NCBI RefSeq assembly: GCF_964204865.1
Contig: NC_135252.1
Span: forward strand, 21,473,383 to 21,537,382
Direction of reading: 5' to 3'
DNA from: Styela clava
Taxonomy: Eukaryota > Chordata > Ascidiacea > Stolidobranchia > Styelidae
DNA length: 64,000 nucleotides
Positions 21,089 to 31,903 of this stretch are shown here, one piece after another. Numbering within the stretch: position 1 is the first letter of the stretch; every line of letters begins with the position of its first letter. A program made the position numbers and the translations under genes. Under the pieces are notes generated by a model that saw nothing but the letters and a program-made list of their open reading frames with translations, searched no databases and was not told where the DNA came from.

Positions 21089-24000
21089 ATGACATCTGAT
21101 ACCTTATGTTCAGTATGTCATTCTTCATATCGTAGTGATTCATATATATGTTGCAAATCGTGTAATCTTAAATTTCACTTTACTTGCATAACTTTGCCAT
21201 TCCCTAGTTCTAGCTACTTCTGCCAAATGTGCCTTGATTCAAAAGGCCTTACCTGTCCAGTCTTGCCCTCTTGGGAATCTTTCAGTTTGTCTCCAACTGT
21301 AGGCCCCATTACAAGTAAATATGTAGAGTTCGCTAACATTGGGATAGTTTCATCTCAGTATAAGTCGACCGATTTTATTCGTCTTCACCTAAATGTGAGA
21401 TCACTGTCAAAGCATATTGATGATCTGATACAAATGCTGACAAACTTTCAGAAACTCCCCCATATTATTGCGATTAGCGAAACCAGATTAAGCACATCCC
21501 CTATTAGCCCTATACATATTGACTGCTACAACTTTGTTCACTCTGCCTCTCCTACTAAAGCTGGAGGAGTTGGGCTCTTTATACGCTCTGATGTGTCATT
21601 CATAGAATCCCATGAGTATAATCTAAATTTTCCTCATTGTGAAGATTTGTGGATTCAGGTCAATGAATCGCCCATCATCAACCAAAAAAAATTGATTTTT
21701 AATGCTATTTATAAACATCCCAGACCTAACCTTTCTAATTTCACAGAAACAATGGACTCGCTACTTTACAAATTAGAAAATTCGAGAAACCCATTCATAA
21801 TTTTAGGTGATTTGGATATCAACCTAATAGCTCACGATAATTTGACAACTCGGTACACCGACATGCTTCTGTCTCACCTGGCTATTCCCACCATAACGCG
21901 TCCAACAAGAGTAACTTCCACTTCGCATACTTTAATTGATCACATTTACACAAATGCAATTGATCGTTGTTCATCATCTTATATTATATTGCATGACATA
22001 TCAGATCACTTTCCTGTTATGTCATCTTTTTCTTCTACTAGTGCACCTAAATACAAATTCAAAACTCACATGAAACGCAAAATGTCCAATTTTGACACAG
22101 AAATATTTAGATACAGTGCTCGTAATATATTAAATGGATTTGTATTGACACAACTGTCAACTGAGAACTTCAATGAAGTTTTTGGTATTTTTTTTTATCT
22201 TCATTAAAGGACCTAATCAATACCCATGCCCCCATGGTCGCATGCTCGCGTAAAAAATCTAAACTGCTATCAAAGCCCTGGATTACAAAGGGTCTCCATA
22301 AATCCATCAATCGTAAGAGTAAAATGCACAAAAAATATTATTTACATGGCTCTCCAAGTGAACGTGCAATCTACAAAAAATATCATAACACTCTAGTTCA
22401 CTTATTAAGAAAATCAAAGCAAATTCATTATTTATCAAAATAAGCCAATAACAGAGGTGATATTAAACATACATGGCAGACTGTCAAAGAGATTGTAAAC
22501 ACAAAACCAGCAAATGATTCATCAATATCTGAATTGAAAATGGTTTCAAAACAAAAAACAGCCACACAATCGCAAACGAACTTAATAAATTTTTTTCAAA
22601 CATTGGGAAAAGTTTAATAAATGAAGTTCCACAAACGAATATAAATTTCATGAGCTTTCTCGGTGCCCCTATAAAAGATTCTTTATATTTACGGTCAACT
22701 AATGCGACTGAGATATTCAATACCATCTCAGCTTTAAAAATAGGTAAAGCTGCCGGTGCTTATGATATTTCTTCACATTTCTTGAAGAAAATTGCTGACA
22801 TAATCTCGCCAGTTATTGCACATTTTTTTAATACGTCTATAAGAATAGGTATATTTCCAACTGCACTGAAACTTGCCAGAGTTATTCCATTGTACAAATC
22901 CGGCGACAAAACTAACCCATCTAATTACCGACCTATATCTGTCTTATCATGTTTGGCAATTGTCTTCGAAAAACTTTTGTACTGTAGATTAACTGAATTT
23001 TTCGAAAAAAACAAACTAATTAATAAATTCCAATTCGGATTTCAGACAAATCATTCGACAAGTCATGCAATTATTGATCTAATTGAATATATCTATGACA
23101 AATATGAAAAGGGAGAACATGTCTGCTGTGCTTTTTTAGATTTGAAAAAAGCTTTCGATACCGTAAGTCATAACATACTCTTACGCAAACTTCATCATTA
23201 CGGTGTGCGAGGTTGTGCTAATTCTCTTTTAAAAGATTACCTACATGGCCGATTCCAATATGTGGAAGTCGAAAATAATCGTTCGGAGGTTCTTCCTATT
23301 GACTCCGGTGTGATCCAAGGCTCTTCACTTGGCCCTTTATTATTCCTCGTATTTATAAACGACATCTCACGATGTTCGAATTTGTTGACAAATTGTTCGC
23401 GGATGATACTGGTCTCCTAGGTAGTTCCAAATCATCGACTAATCTTCAAAATTGCTTCAACCTAGAATTAAAAAAGGTCTATGATTGGATGCTCTGTAAT
23501 AAGCTAACTATCAATATAGAAAAATCTAAAGTAGTCCACATACGTCCTGGTCGCAACGATCAGAAAACACCTCTGATAATCAAAATGAATGAAACTGAAC
23601 TTGAATCTGTTCCCTCGTATAAATATCTTGGATTGAACATTGATCACCGTTTACGGTGGGATCTGCATGTCAAAGAGTTACATAAAAAACTTTCACGCTC
23701 AATAGGTATACTAAGCAAACTTCAACACTATACAGACCGGAGTACACTCAAAGTGGTATATTATTCACTTTTCCAGACTTACATCCAATATGCAATTGCT
23801 GCCTGGGGATCTGCCACTAAAGCGACCTTAAGAGCTATAAACGTTTTACAGAATAGAGCCATTAGAATCCTATATGGACCGTCCACTCGTGTTAACATGA
23901 ATACCATGTACCATAAAACTGGCGTACTCAAACTTGATGATATCTACAAACTAGAAATATTTAAATTAATGCATCAATACCATAATTGTTGCCTTCCACA

Positions 24001-24232
24001 GGCATTTTCTAAATACTTTGTAAAGCAGAGTAGTGTTCACGATCACAATACTAGATCATCTGCATTGTCATCCTACTTTGTACCACGCCAAACCTACTCA
24101 AAGACACAAAAATCACTCAAATACACAGGTGCGATTATGTGGAATGCTGTACCTGGTGAAATGCGAAGCATGTCTTATCCTCTGTTTAAAATGAAGATGA
24201 AAAAATTTCTTTGGTCCAAGTATCTCGAATGA
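21089..24232 (+). pseudogene. LINE ORF2: PHD finger, endonuclease, reverse transcriptase (three frameshifts)
   Basis: Begins with a C4HC3 PHD finger (CSVCHSSY...CCKSC...HFTC...CQMC, residues 7-49). The AP-type endonuclease follows: LHLNVRSL, ISETRLS, GGVGLFIRSD, ILGDLDIN, LIDHIYTN, ISDHFPV. GDLD stands where GDFN is normal, which would remove a metal-site residue. The frame changes near 22200 (in a T10 run), 22560-22650 and 23390. RT blocks are ARVIPLYKSGDKTNPSNYRPIS, DLKKAFDTVSHNILL, GSSLGPLLF and the catalytic LFADDTGLL (about 23395). The C-terminal end is typical of CR1/L2/Daphne-like elements. It is inactive as it stands. Confidence 0.85.
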
Positions 24233-25225
24233 GGACAATAGTTAATTTATATTCCTTGAGGTCTTTCCAAACCCTGAAATCAATTCAACATAATATGAGC
24301 TATTAACTCGGTCCATAATATTAGTATGTACTTCTGATGGATCATTGTCTAACAAATTTTTAACACTATTTGTGTTTATTTTTATTTTTTTTACAACATG
24401 CCAATCTCATGCCAGATTTACCAAAATATACTCGTTTCATTTGATTCCCACTCCCCTTAACTTGAACTAGATATGGGTTCTCAAGTCATTGTTGTAGTTC
24501 AGTAGCTATGAACTTTGTATTATATATATACAGATATATTGCAAATCTAAGCATTTGTCATGTTAAAAGTAACTTTTTTTATTACACACGTGAAATGCCA
24601 CTTCAACACCTAGTCACATTGTTTCTTTTTTGTTATATTGTGCAGTCCAGTGCGTCTGTACAGACGATAGAATATTATTCATCACGTTACCGGTACCGTA
24701 CGGTATTTCATATTCGAGTACCGGTACGGTACTGTGCGGCAGGTTAAACATCTGCTTCAATAGATTTATGTCATTTATACCTGTTCTTTCTTCATCGTCT
24801 CCCGTTGTCCGTCCACTACAACTGATGATTATCATAATTTGGTTGTGATAACTGAGCCACTACAAATTCCCGAATATTTCCCCATAACACGCTTTTATTC
24901 ACTGCCTGTAAGCTACGAAACGGGGAATACCCCAAATTACTATCTGATGTATTGCGTGGCTCTCAGATACACCCTAGTGTCATGACGATTTCTCGTTAAA
25001 ACCGTATTAGTATATATTTACGGCTAAACTATACTATGCTATATTGATCTACTAAAATTATATGTTAATTAAATAGTTGAATCTTGGGTGCCGCTGCTAG
25101 ATAACCAACTTTGGTTCCCCACGGCTTCCCTTCCCCAGTAAAATTATGTTCTTGAATTTTTGCTTATTTTTTGCATCATTTATTATTTTACTCGTTGGAA
25201 AAAATAAACTTGACTATTGACTATA

Positions 25226-25445
25226 TAGTCATAAAATGACTATGTTCCGCTATGTCCCTACTAAAATGACTATGTCCCTTCTAAAATCGTGATCTCGATA
25301 TTATCCTACTAAAATGGATATGTCCACATGTCCCTATTAAAATGGATATGTCTGCTATGTCCCTACTAAAATGGCTTCGTTCTTTCAAAAATCGTGATCC
25401 CGTTATATCCCTACGAAAGTGACTATTTTCCGCTATGTCCAAAAA
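25226..25445. repeat. Minisatellite of CTATGTCCCTACTAAAATG-type units
   Basis: About nine imperfect copies of an 18-30-bp unit combining ATGTCCCTACTAAAATGACT and the longer ATCGTGATC spacer. It begins exactly where the LINE tail (TTGACTATTGACTATATAGTC) ends. Confidence 0.75.
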
Positions 25446-25984
25446 ACCATGCTATGTATAAAAAAAAGTTCAAAATATAGGATTTGGCGGCTATGCTGGC
25501 GTATATTGAAGCAAAACAGAAGCACTGAATAAAAGTAAGACCACATGATTCGTCACAATCTGGATGGTGTATTTGCTGTTTGCGATTTCCTGTCACGGTT
25601 CAGATTGATCACGCGTTTCGGCAGCCCACATGCAAGACCAAGGAAGTCATTAAATTGCTACACTGCTTTGCAAACTTTTATTTAATAAATTCATTAAAAT
25701 ATTTGACATTTTATTATACTTTTGGGGACAAGAAAATGGGGGGGAACGCCCCTCCCCGACTTTCGATTTTTTTCAAAATTGTGCAACCATTATGCAACTT
25801 GCTGCAATATATCTGCTCAAGAATAGGTCCACTGAAAAGAAAAATTCGTTTAAAATGTGAATATTATACTTCCAAGTAGTCCTACATACTTCATAATTGG
25901 TCAGACTGCACCGCGCACGGGTCAAATACGCGATTATGACGTCATAAAAGCCAACACAATTTTCGCGCGCCTTCGCCGCGCTCA
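25446..25984. other. Unassigned stretch
   Basis: No supported gene. A short plus-strand open segment near 25565-25650 (VFAVCDFLSRFRL in one frame) has some coding feel but no splice sites or recognisable family. The rest is AT-rich. Confidence 0.3.
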
Positions 25985-26118
25985 TCGGTGTCGCTGCTCG
26001 ATAATCATTCCTGGTTCCCCGCGACTTCCCTTCCCCAGTGAAAATGTGTTTTCAGTTTTGTATTTTGTTAATTTCGTATGTTATTTTTTACTGAATGGGA
26101 AAAAATAAACTTGACTAT
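25985..26118 (+). mobile_element. 5'-truncated second copy of the CR1/L2-like LINE 3' end
   Basis: Aligned with 25085-25222: shared CTGCT.GATAA, GGTTCCCC.CG.CTTCCCTTCCCCAGT, and the tail GGAAAAAATAAACTTGACTAT. Extreme 5' truncation is usual for LINE insertions. The two copies have diverged, so they are independent insertions. Confidence 0.8.
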
Positions 26119-26887
26119 GACTTATCGACCCTATGGCGGCCGTATTTAATACAACTACTGTAAATGCAATGTGCCCGCCAATACCAAAAAGTTGTGGTCT
26201 AGGACTAGGCGCAAATACTATACCGTATGTCAAGTATCGGTAGCCTACGACTTTCTGCAACGTATTTGTGGCGCATACACTACTGTATTATTTCTGTTCC
26301 AATAGCACACAACATGCACTGCATAAATCTGGTTCAAGGCAATATTTTGAGGTATGTTATCAAATTCTCAGACGTGGCGACGTGATCGACCACTCAAGAC
26401 GTGTTGGCCACCCCTGCCATAAAGCGACGCAGTGAGACGACCACGTAGCTGTGTTTTATTTATGCAGGCGCTATATTCATTCATACCACTGGAGTTGCTA
26501 TTGAGCAACTTCCCCTTCAGATGGTTTGTCAGATTGTCAGCAGTGTGAAATTTTATTGTGTATTAGGTCATTATAATGTTTTATTACAGTGAACCTATGT
26601 AATTATTGTTGTAAAAGGATAATAGTACGACAGATTGACAGTTTCCCCAGTTTTAAATAGCTCTGTTCAACAGTTATTTTGTATTTGACGTAATTGTAAC
26701 TCGTCAACTTTCGCAGTTTATCTCCTGTGTGATTTCTATGCGTATTGCCACGTATATTATGTATTAGATGTTTTTCGACAAGATATGTTGCATCACCCTA
26801 GTTACTCTTATTCATTTCTAGGTGTGATTTGCTAGGTTTGCATATATCCTATTATAAGCCAATATTTAGGAACGTACGGTAATAGAC
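26119..26887. other. Noncoding, with a solitary hAT-like right end
   Basis: The only recognisable signal is GTTGGCCACCCCTG ending at 26416 (complement CAGGGGTGGCCAAC), a classic hAT terminal repeat without a partner in view. Confidence 0.35.
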
Positions 26888-28637
26888 CAGGGGTGAGCAA
26901 AATATGGCCCGCGGGCTGGATCCGGCCCACCGGAGTGTTTCATCCGGCCCATATGTGCCTGCTGAAATTATGACTTTATTTTTTATTAATTTTAAATTTC
27001 CGTTGAAAATATTGATGATATAAATTGAAATTCCATTGAAAATATCGATAACGGATCATCGTCCAAAGTAAATACCGTAATTACAAGCGTACCTAAATAT
27101 TATGTTCAAAATTATCCTTCCGATTTATTTAAGTCATTCAAAAACGCTAGCTCTTGATATATATATCAGCATTTGGGCCTGCAAATTTTTTCGTGCGTCC
27201 GTGAATGCGCCAACACATGTTCTTCCTTTTTTTCTGGTACAGCGACCATCAAAGTCGGCAATATCGTGATCGTCCGAAACGAGACGCTAAATACAAACTA
27301 AGGAATGAAACCCCAAATCCAATTTCCGACAGAAAATTATAAAGTGGATATATATTGGAAAACACCGTAAATTTTGTTTTAAAAGTGCCTCGAAAGATCT
27401 GAAACCTTATTTTAGACGTGGTAAGTCGCAAAAATTGTTGATGGTAAACTATAGAATAGTCCAGCGTTTCCCAAACATTTTGTTTTTGCGGCGTCAGAAC
27501 GGAGATATCTTGAAAATATTCTAAAACGGCTTAAATTAAACAAATTACCAAGATCGCAAAAGATTCAAATGAATTCTTATTATAATCAGGCAGTATACCG
27601 AGTATTTTTACGTACGCGGATTGTAGTATTTTAGGATAGTAATACTTTCATTTTCATGTAACTCGGCGCGACGGTGATTTACGTTGAAAATAATTAAATT
27701 AATATGGCGAGACAATTTTAATGTTCGTATCGATCATGGACAGAATATTTTGCGCATCAGAAATATCATCATCGCCGAAAAAGTCAGCCATTTTAATCGC
27801 GATGACTGTTTCATCGGTAAATGTACTAAAAATAAAGTCTGCGGACTTTTTTTGACTACTTTTTGACGAAGTAGAACTGTTGATTCTTCCTTTTCTAAGA
27901 TCATATTTGGTAGAAAAGCGGTCAAATCAAATCGAAGAATGATGATGATTTGAGATCGTACCCGATAAAAATGTCTTCACATATCAAAAAACCTTGTTGA
28001 AATTTTTTTTTTTTTAAATGATTTTTTATTTCTATTTCTTAAATGATTTGCAATCAATTTGTTTGTAACTTGATGTTTTATTGTGATTTTGGGGGGCGAT
28101 GGTAACGTAAAACATACAGTAGGGAGGCGATGGCACAAAAAAGTTTGTGAAAAACTGGTATAGTCGCCTACATTAATTAAAGTACTTTAATAAAATATTC
28201 AGTCTGAACGCATGTAATTTGCTAATCTTTCAATCTTATTTACTATATCACTTGCGGCAAATACCGAAGGCTTTACATTACCGAACCGCGATTAGTGAAA
28301 CGGGTATGCGATTGACTGATAGACTTGCGCAATGACTTGACCAACCTACTACTCGCCACTTCAAAAACCCAGGTTACAGTAATTCCATTCATAAACGACG
28401 GGAATGGCACATCTCCTTTGTGTATTGTTAGAGCTGTTGATCTCCTTCTCTATAAACCTTCTCTGCATAGCTGCCATAATTTGCCATCCTCTGACATAAT
28501 GTCCTATTAATCGTTGTGTCTAGTTATTTGCAAATAATCGGTATCCGTTTGATCATATTGAGTTTTGATCCTCCGGCCCAGTAATCAAGTCTAATATCCG
28601 CATCAGGCCCGCTCAGGAAAGCAATTGTCCACCCCTG
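26888..28637. mobile_element. hAT transposon (1750 bp) with perfect 8-bp target duplication
   Basis: Termini CAGGGGTGAGCAAAATATGG and (complement of right end) CAGGGGTGGACAATTG; both subterminal parts carry GGCCCG(C) words. It is flanked by TAATAGAC on both sides (26880-26887 and 28638-28645). Another hAT is nested inside. No intact transposase remains. Confidence 0.92.
27462..28157. mobile_element. Nested hAT MITE (696 bp)
   Basis: Left end CAGCGTTTCCCAAAC and right-end complement CAGTTTTTCACAAACTTTTTT, flanked by gaatagtc / gtatagtc (7 of 8). The left end matches the TIR of the hAT at 16990, so the two may share a transposase source. The interior is noncoding. Confidence 0.8.
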
Positions 28638-28645
28638 TAATAGAC

Positions 28646-28810
28646 CTATTCCGTATGTTATGTTCAGTATTTGTACCTTATTTTCCATTGTTTATTGTAT
28701 TTCACATTGGAGTAATTGGTTGCATTGGGGGTGGCTATCTTTATTGCAGTGTCCGCGAAGCTGACAGAAAGAACCTGAGTGGTGATGCCAATACTGGTAC
28801 GCCACAATAG
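28646..28810 (+). other. Short open segment with one hydrophobic stretch
   Basis: In the sequence right of the hAT insertion an open frame reads a hydrophobic stretch (PYFPLFIVFHIGVIGCIGGG) followed by a polar tail ending DANTGTPQ. It could be one membrane-spanning exon, since a GTGATG or GTACGC could serve as donor. No family is recognised and it may be chance. Confidence 0.2.
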
Positions 28811-28967
28811 CTTATGTTAGAATAACGTTGAGTTATTGAGAGAGAACTCCATATCGGTACCCAAACTCACATAGCAAGTGCTAATATCAATTGCAATTGT
28901 GGTACAGACATTTCACATGCTTTCGGTGATGTGGCGCTTCGCCCAACTTTAAAAAAATAAAAATAAA

Positions 28968-29187
28968 GGGTACTCTCGATTGTCCCGAAGTATGTGTACC
29001 AGGTTAGGGTTAAACCATAATTTTTCCCGATTTCCTTATTTTAGTTCGATTACGAGTTCGGGGACTGTCTGTGTTCGCCAAGTGAATATCCCCCTGTCAT
29101 AGGTTCCAGCCCCCTTACACTACTTGATGTAAGATGGGCGAACAAATTTAGATCCCTCCATATGATACACATACTTCTGGAGCGCCC
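28968..29187. mobile_element. MITE, GCTCCCGAAG family
   Basis: Left end contains GTCCCGAAGTATGTGTACCAGG; the complement of the right end is GGGCGCTCCAGAAGTATGTGTATC. About 220 bp, no coding capacity. Confidence 0.6.
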
Positions 29188-29990
29188 AAGACAGAGCTCA
29201 AAATCGAGCTTTCGTTCAACACCAGATCGATTACAAATTGTCCAAAACTGCCACAATGCGACTATGGCAATGCACCGAATATCCAGTTCCATAGATACAT
29301 AACCTAGTCCTAGGGTGACCATACGTCCATAACATACGATCTTTTGTAGGATTTGTCCTTCTTTTTCGTTGAAACTTTTATGTCTACTGAGGACACTCTA
29401 AAAGATCAAAATGTCTTCCATTTTCAAGAGATTAAATAAATAAATTCTTTTGCGACATAATCAACATTTTTGATGGGTTAAGAATATTTTAAGGTAAGTA
29501 GAAACTTGCAATTATTAGTACACATATGACAAGCATTGCATTGCGTTGAGATGCCATATAGGTTGATAAATACTCTAATAAACCCCGAAAACAAAATAGG
29601 TTAAAAATACCTTAGGTTGTTATGACAAACCTTGGGGTTTTAGGTTATTGCGTGCGCAACACCTCATTCTTAATCTATTAATAAATTGTAGCTCAGATTT
29701 ACGAACACGTTGAATGGAGAAATAGGTGACACAACAATGACTATTTCCACGCTGCATATTGGTATCTAAGGTTACACTACAATGATCATTTTCTATGACC
29801 ATGTACAAAATTAGCTTCTCTATTTTCAGTTCTTATTGCGATCCTAATTTCAACTATGAACGAGGTTAAAAGGAAGCTTGCACAATAACGTTCGGGGTTT
29901 GTCAGACCCACAAAAGTTAAAAATCACTGCTCTCGGTTAAATACATACTTGTTTATCACATAAAAATCATGTTGTTCTAGGTTCCATTAC
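29188..29990. other. Noncoding stretch
   Basis: No gene supported. Short ORFs on the minus strand here lack codon bias or known motifs. Confidence 0.35.
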
Positions 29991-30140
29991 ATTTGAACCC
30001 ACGACGATTGCACCTGCATACTATTGCACCTATGGAAATTTTATTTGTTTTACGAATATTTGGACCCATACTAATCCTAACTCATGGGTTTTAGCACCCG
30101 CATATAGACTGAACCCGCAGATATACACATGGGTTCAAAT
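29991..30140. mobile_element. Small palindromic MITE with ATTTGAACCC ends
   Basis: Starts ATTTGAACCC and ends GGGTTCAAAT, with repeated GCACC / GAACCC words inside. Similar 'ACATTTGCACCC / GAACCC' runs occur in the tRNA array (about 46728-46880, 52785-52905, 54345-54420, 56215-56370, 56835-56960), so the family has also inserted there. Confidence 0.45.
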
Positions 30141-31240
30141 ATACGGTCACTGTTGTTCTACAATTATCTTCTACGTCATTTCATCTTGTATTGAGCAATT
30201 TGGGGAAGTTTCGATTTTAGCAGAAAATTATGGCGAAAAGAAAACCTGTCATACCCAGGAACTAAAGCATCCATGCTTCAGATTTAGAAAAGATCGAACT
30301 GATAGCGAATCGGAGTGCATTACCTGTGGCCACAGTTGCTCGTTGACAAGACAAGAATGCATTATTGCATTGTCGTCGCTTCGTCTATTGTCAATTCTAT
30401 TTTTAATCCTCCGGAATTTAGTAGATATATAATGTACATATCTCAGGCACAAGTGGAATATGGCTCTACCAATCAATGTGTCCTTTTAGGGTTTGAAAAT
30501 AGGGCCACTCTAACATAACCAGACTGAGAAGAGGCAATGGTCCGCTAAGTGCTAAAACTACCTTATTAATTTTCATTTTCTATAGTACAAATATAAAATT
30601 ATTACCATCTTCAAAACGCGTTTAGGAACAAAATTTAGCATTTCTGTTCAACTGACAACGCAGCATTCGTTTCATTGTTCTATTTTATTATTATAATCGG
30701 AACAATTGCCAATAGGATAATTGTGACGCAATAATCTAAATTCGTATAGATCTATTTTAATCGGCCTGAACAGCGAGATGTTGAAACAAATTAATCAGTT
30801 AGTATCGTGTTTTCCCCAAAATGAAATAAGTCCAAGTCGATAGCGCGTTTTTTTTTTTTTTGACGTAGTCGATAGCTAGAAATCTCTCCTACGCGTTTTA
30901 ATTAAAGGATTAATCTAAAACGAGTGAGAGAAGAAAAGGTTAAATTATCTGAGGTAACGTGAAGATTACGCCACAATTTCCTAATGTGTAATTTACATCC
31001 AAGATATTTGCATCAAAGATTACAAAATTGCTTTAGCTGTTCATGCAAATCTGTCGTATTAATATTTATTCTGTTTTGCCTAGGATACATACCAATCCAA
31101 AAACCACAAACCGTATCGGCAAAACCACGTTGGAATGTATTTTAAATTTTTGACTTTATTCCGTGTTACGCTCTGCCAGTAAACCCTATCGGTATTCAGC
31201 CGATGTAAGTGTGGTACGAACGAGTTTGAAATGGGCTGCG
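30141..31240. other. Noncoding stretch upstream of the BTB-kelch gene
   Basis: No gene, RNA or terminal repeat supported. A T13 run lies near 30849. Confidence 0.35.
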
Positions 31241-31393
31241 AGCGTTTCGATATAAGCTTTGTAAAATGTTTCTTTCGTATTGCATTTTATACAATGGCTG
31301 GAAAGACAAATTGTTGGAGAGCAAGAACTTGCTACAAAGCAAAAAATGTCCTTAAATAAGGCACTAACAATTTTTATATTGATTAAGTATATA
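31241..31393 (+). promoter_or_regulatory. Possible 5' UTR exon of the BTB-kelch gene
   Basis: A strong donor (ATATAG|GTAAGTAT) at 31393/31394 and a usable acceptor (TATTTATTTAG) at 31861 frame a ~470-bp intron just before the ATG at 31904. The left edge of this exon is a guess. A short upstream ORF (ATG 31293, MAGKTNCWRARTCYKAKN) lies in it. Confidence 0.3.
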
Positions 31394-31903
31394 GGTAAGT
31401 ATTATAATTCCCAGATCCCAAATAAAACAACACGACGAAACGCGTAGAATTTAAATGACGCGGAGGATAATTTTTTATGCTCCACGAAGCGAGACGATTG
31501 TTTGCTTTCAGAACAAAAAGGAAGCTTTGTGCCTATGTCTACGATCGACGACGACATATAGAGCACCAGGTTATGATTCAATGAAACGAATTGTCTGCTC
31601 GCGGTATTCAGTTACAAACTTACAATGGCAATACGTTTTTCGGTACCAGTATATTTTTTTGATAGAGTGTCATCCGTATGAGTTATGGTTTCAGGTGCAG
31701 AAAATATCACCCACTTACTAATTAGAACTCGTATTTCAGGCTGGGCCAGGTTACAATTCGTTATTTTTCGCCATGTTAAAATACTGAAATATCTTAATTA
31801 ACCGTATTATCTGATAGCAATACGGGGTTAAATATGAAGGACTTTTATGTATATTTATTTAGGTATTTATATCAGTTATTGTAAAGCAAATTTATTCTGT
31901 AAA

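Larger units (their letters stand above)
20493..25222 (+). mobile_element. Non-LTR retrotransposon of the CR1/L2 (Jockey) group, decayed but nearly full length
   Basis: It has ORF1, an ORF2 with PHD finger, endonuclease and reverse transcriptase, a ~1-kb 3' UTR, and a tail GGAAAAAATAAACTTGACTATT followed by TGACTAT repeats. The 3' end is supported by a second, truncated copy of the same last 135 bp at 25985-26118. The 5' boundary before ORF1 is not defined. Confidence 0.8.
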
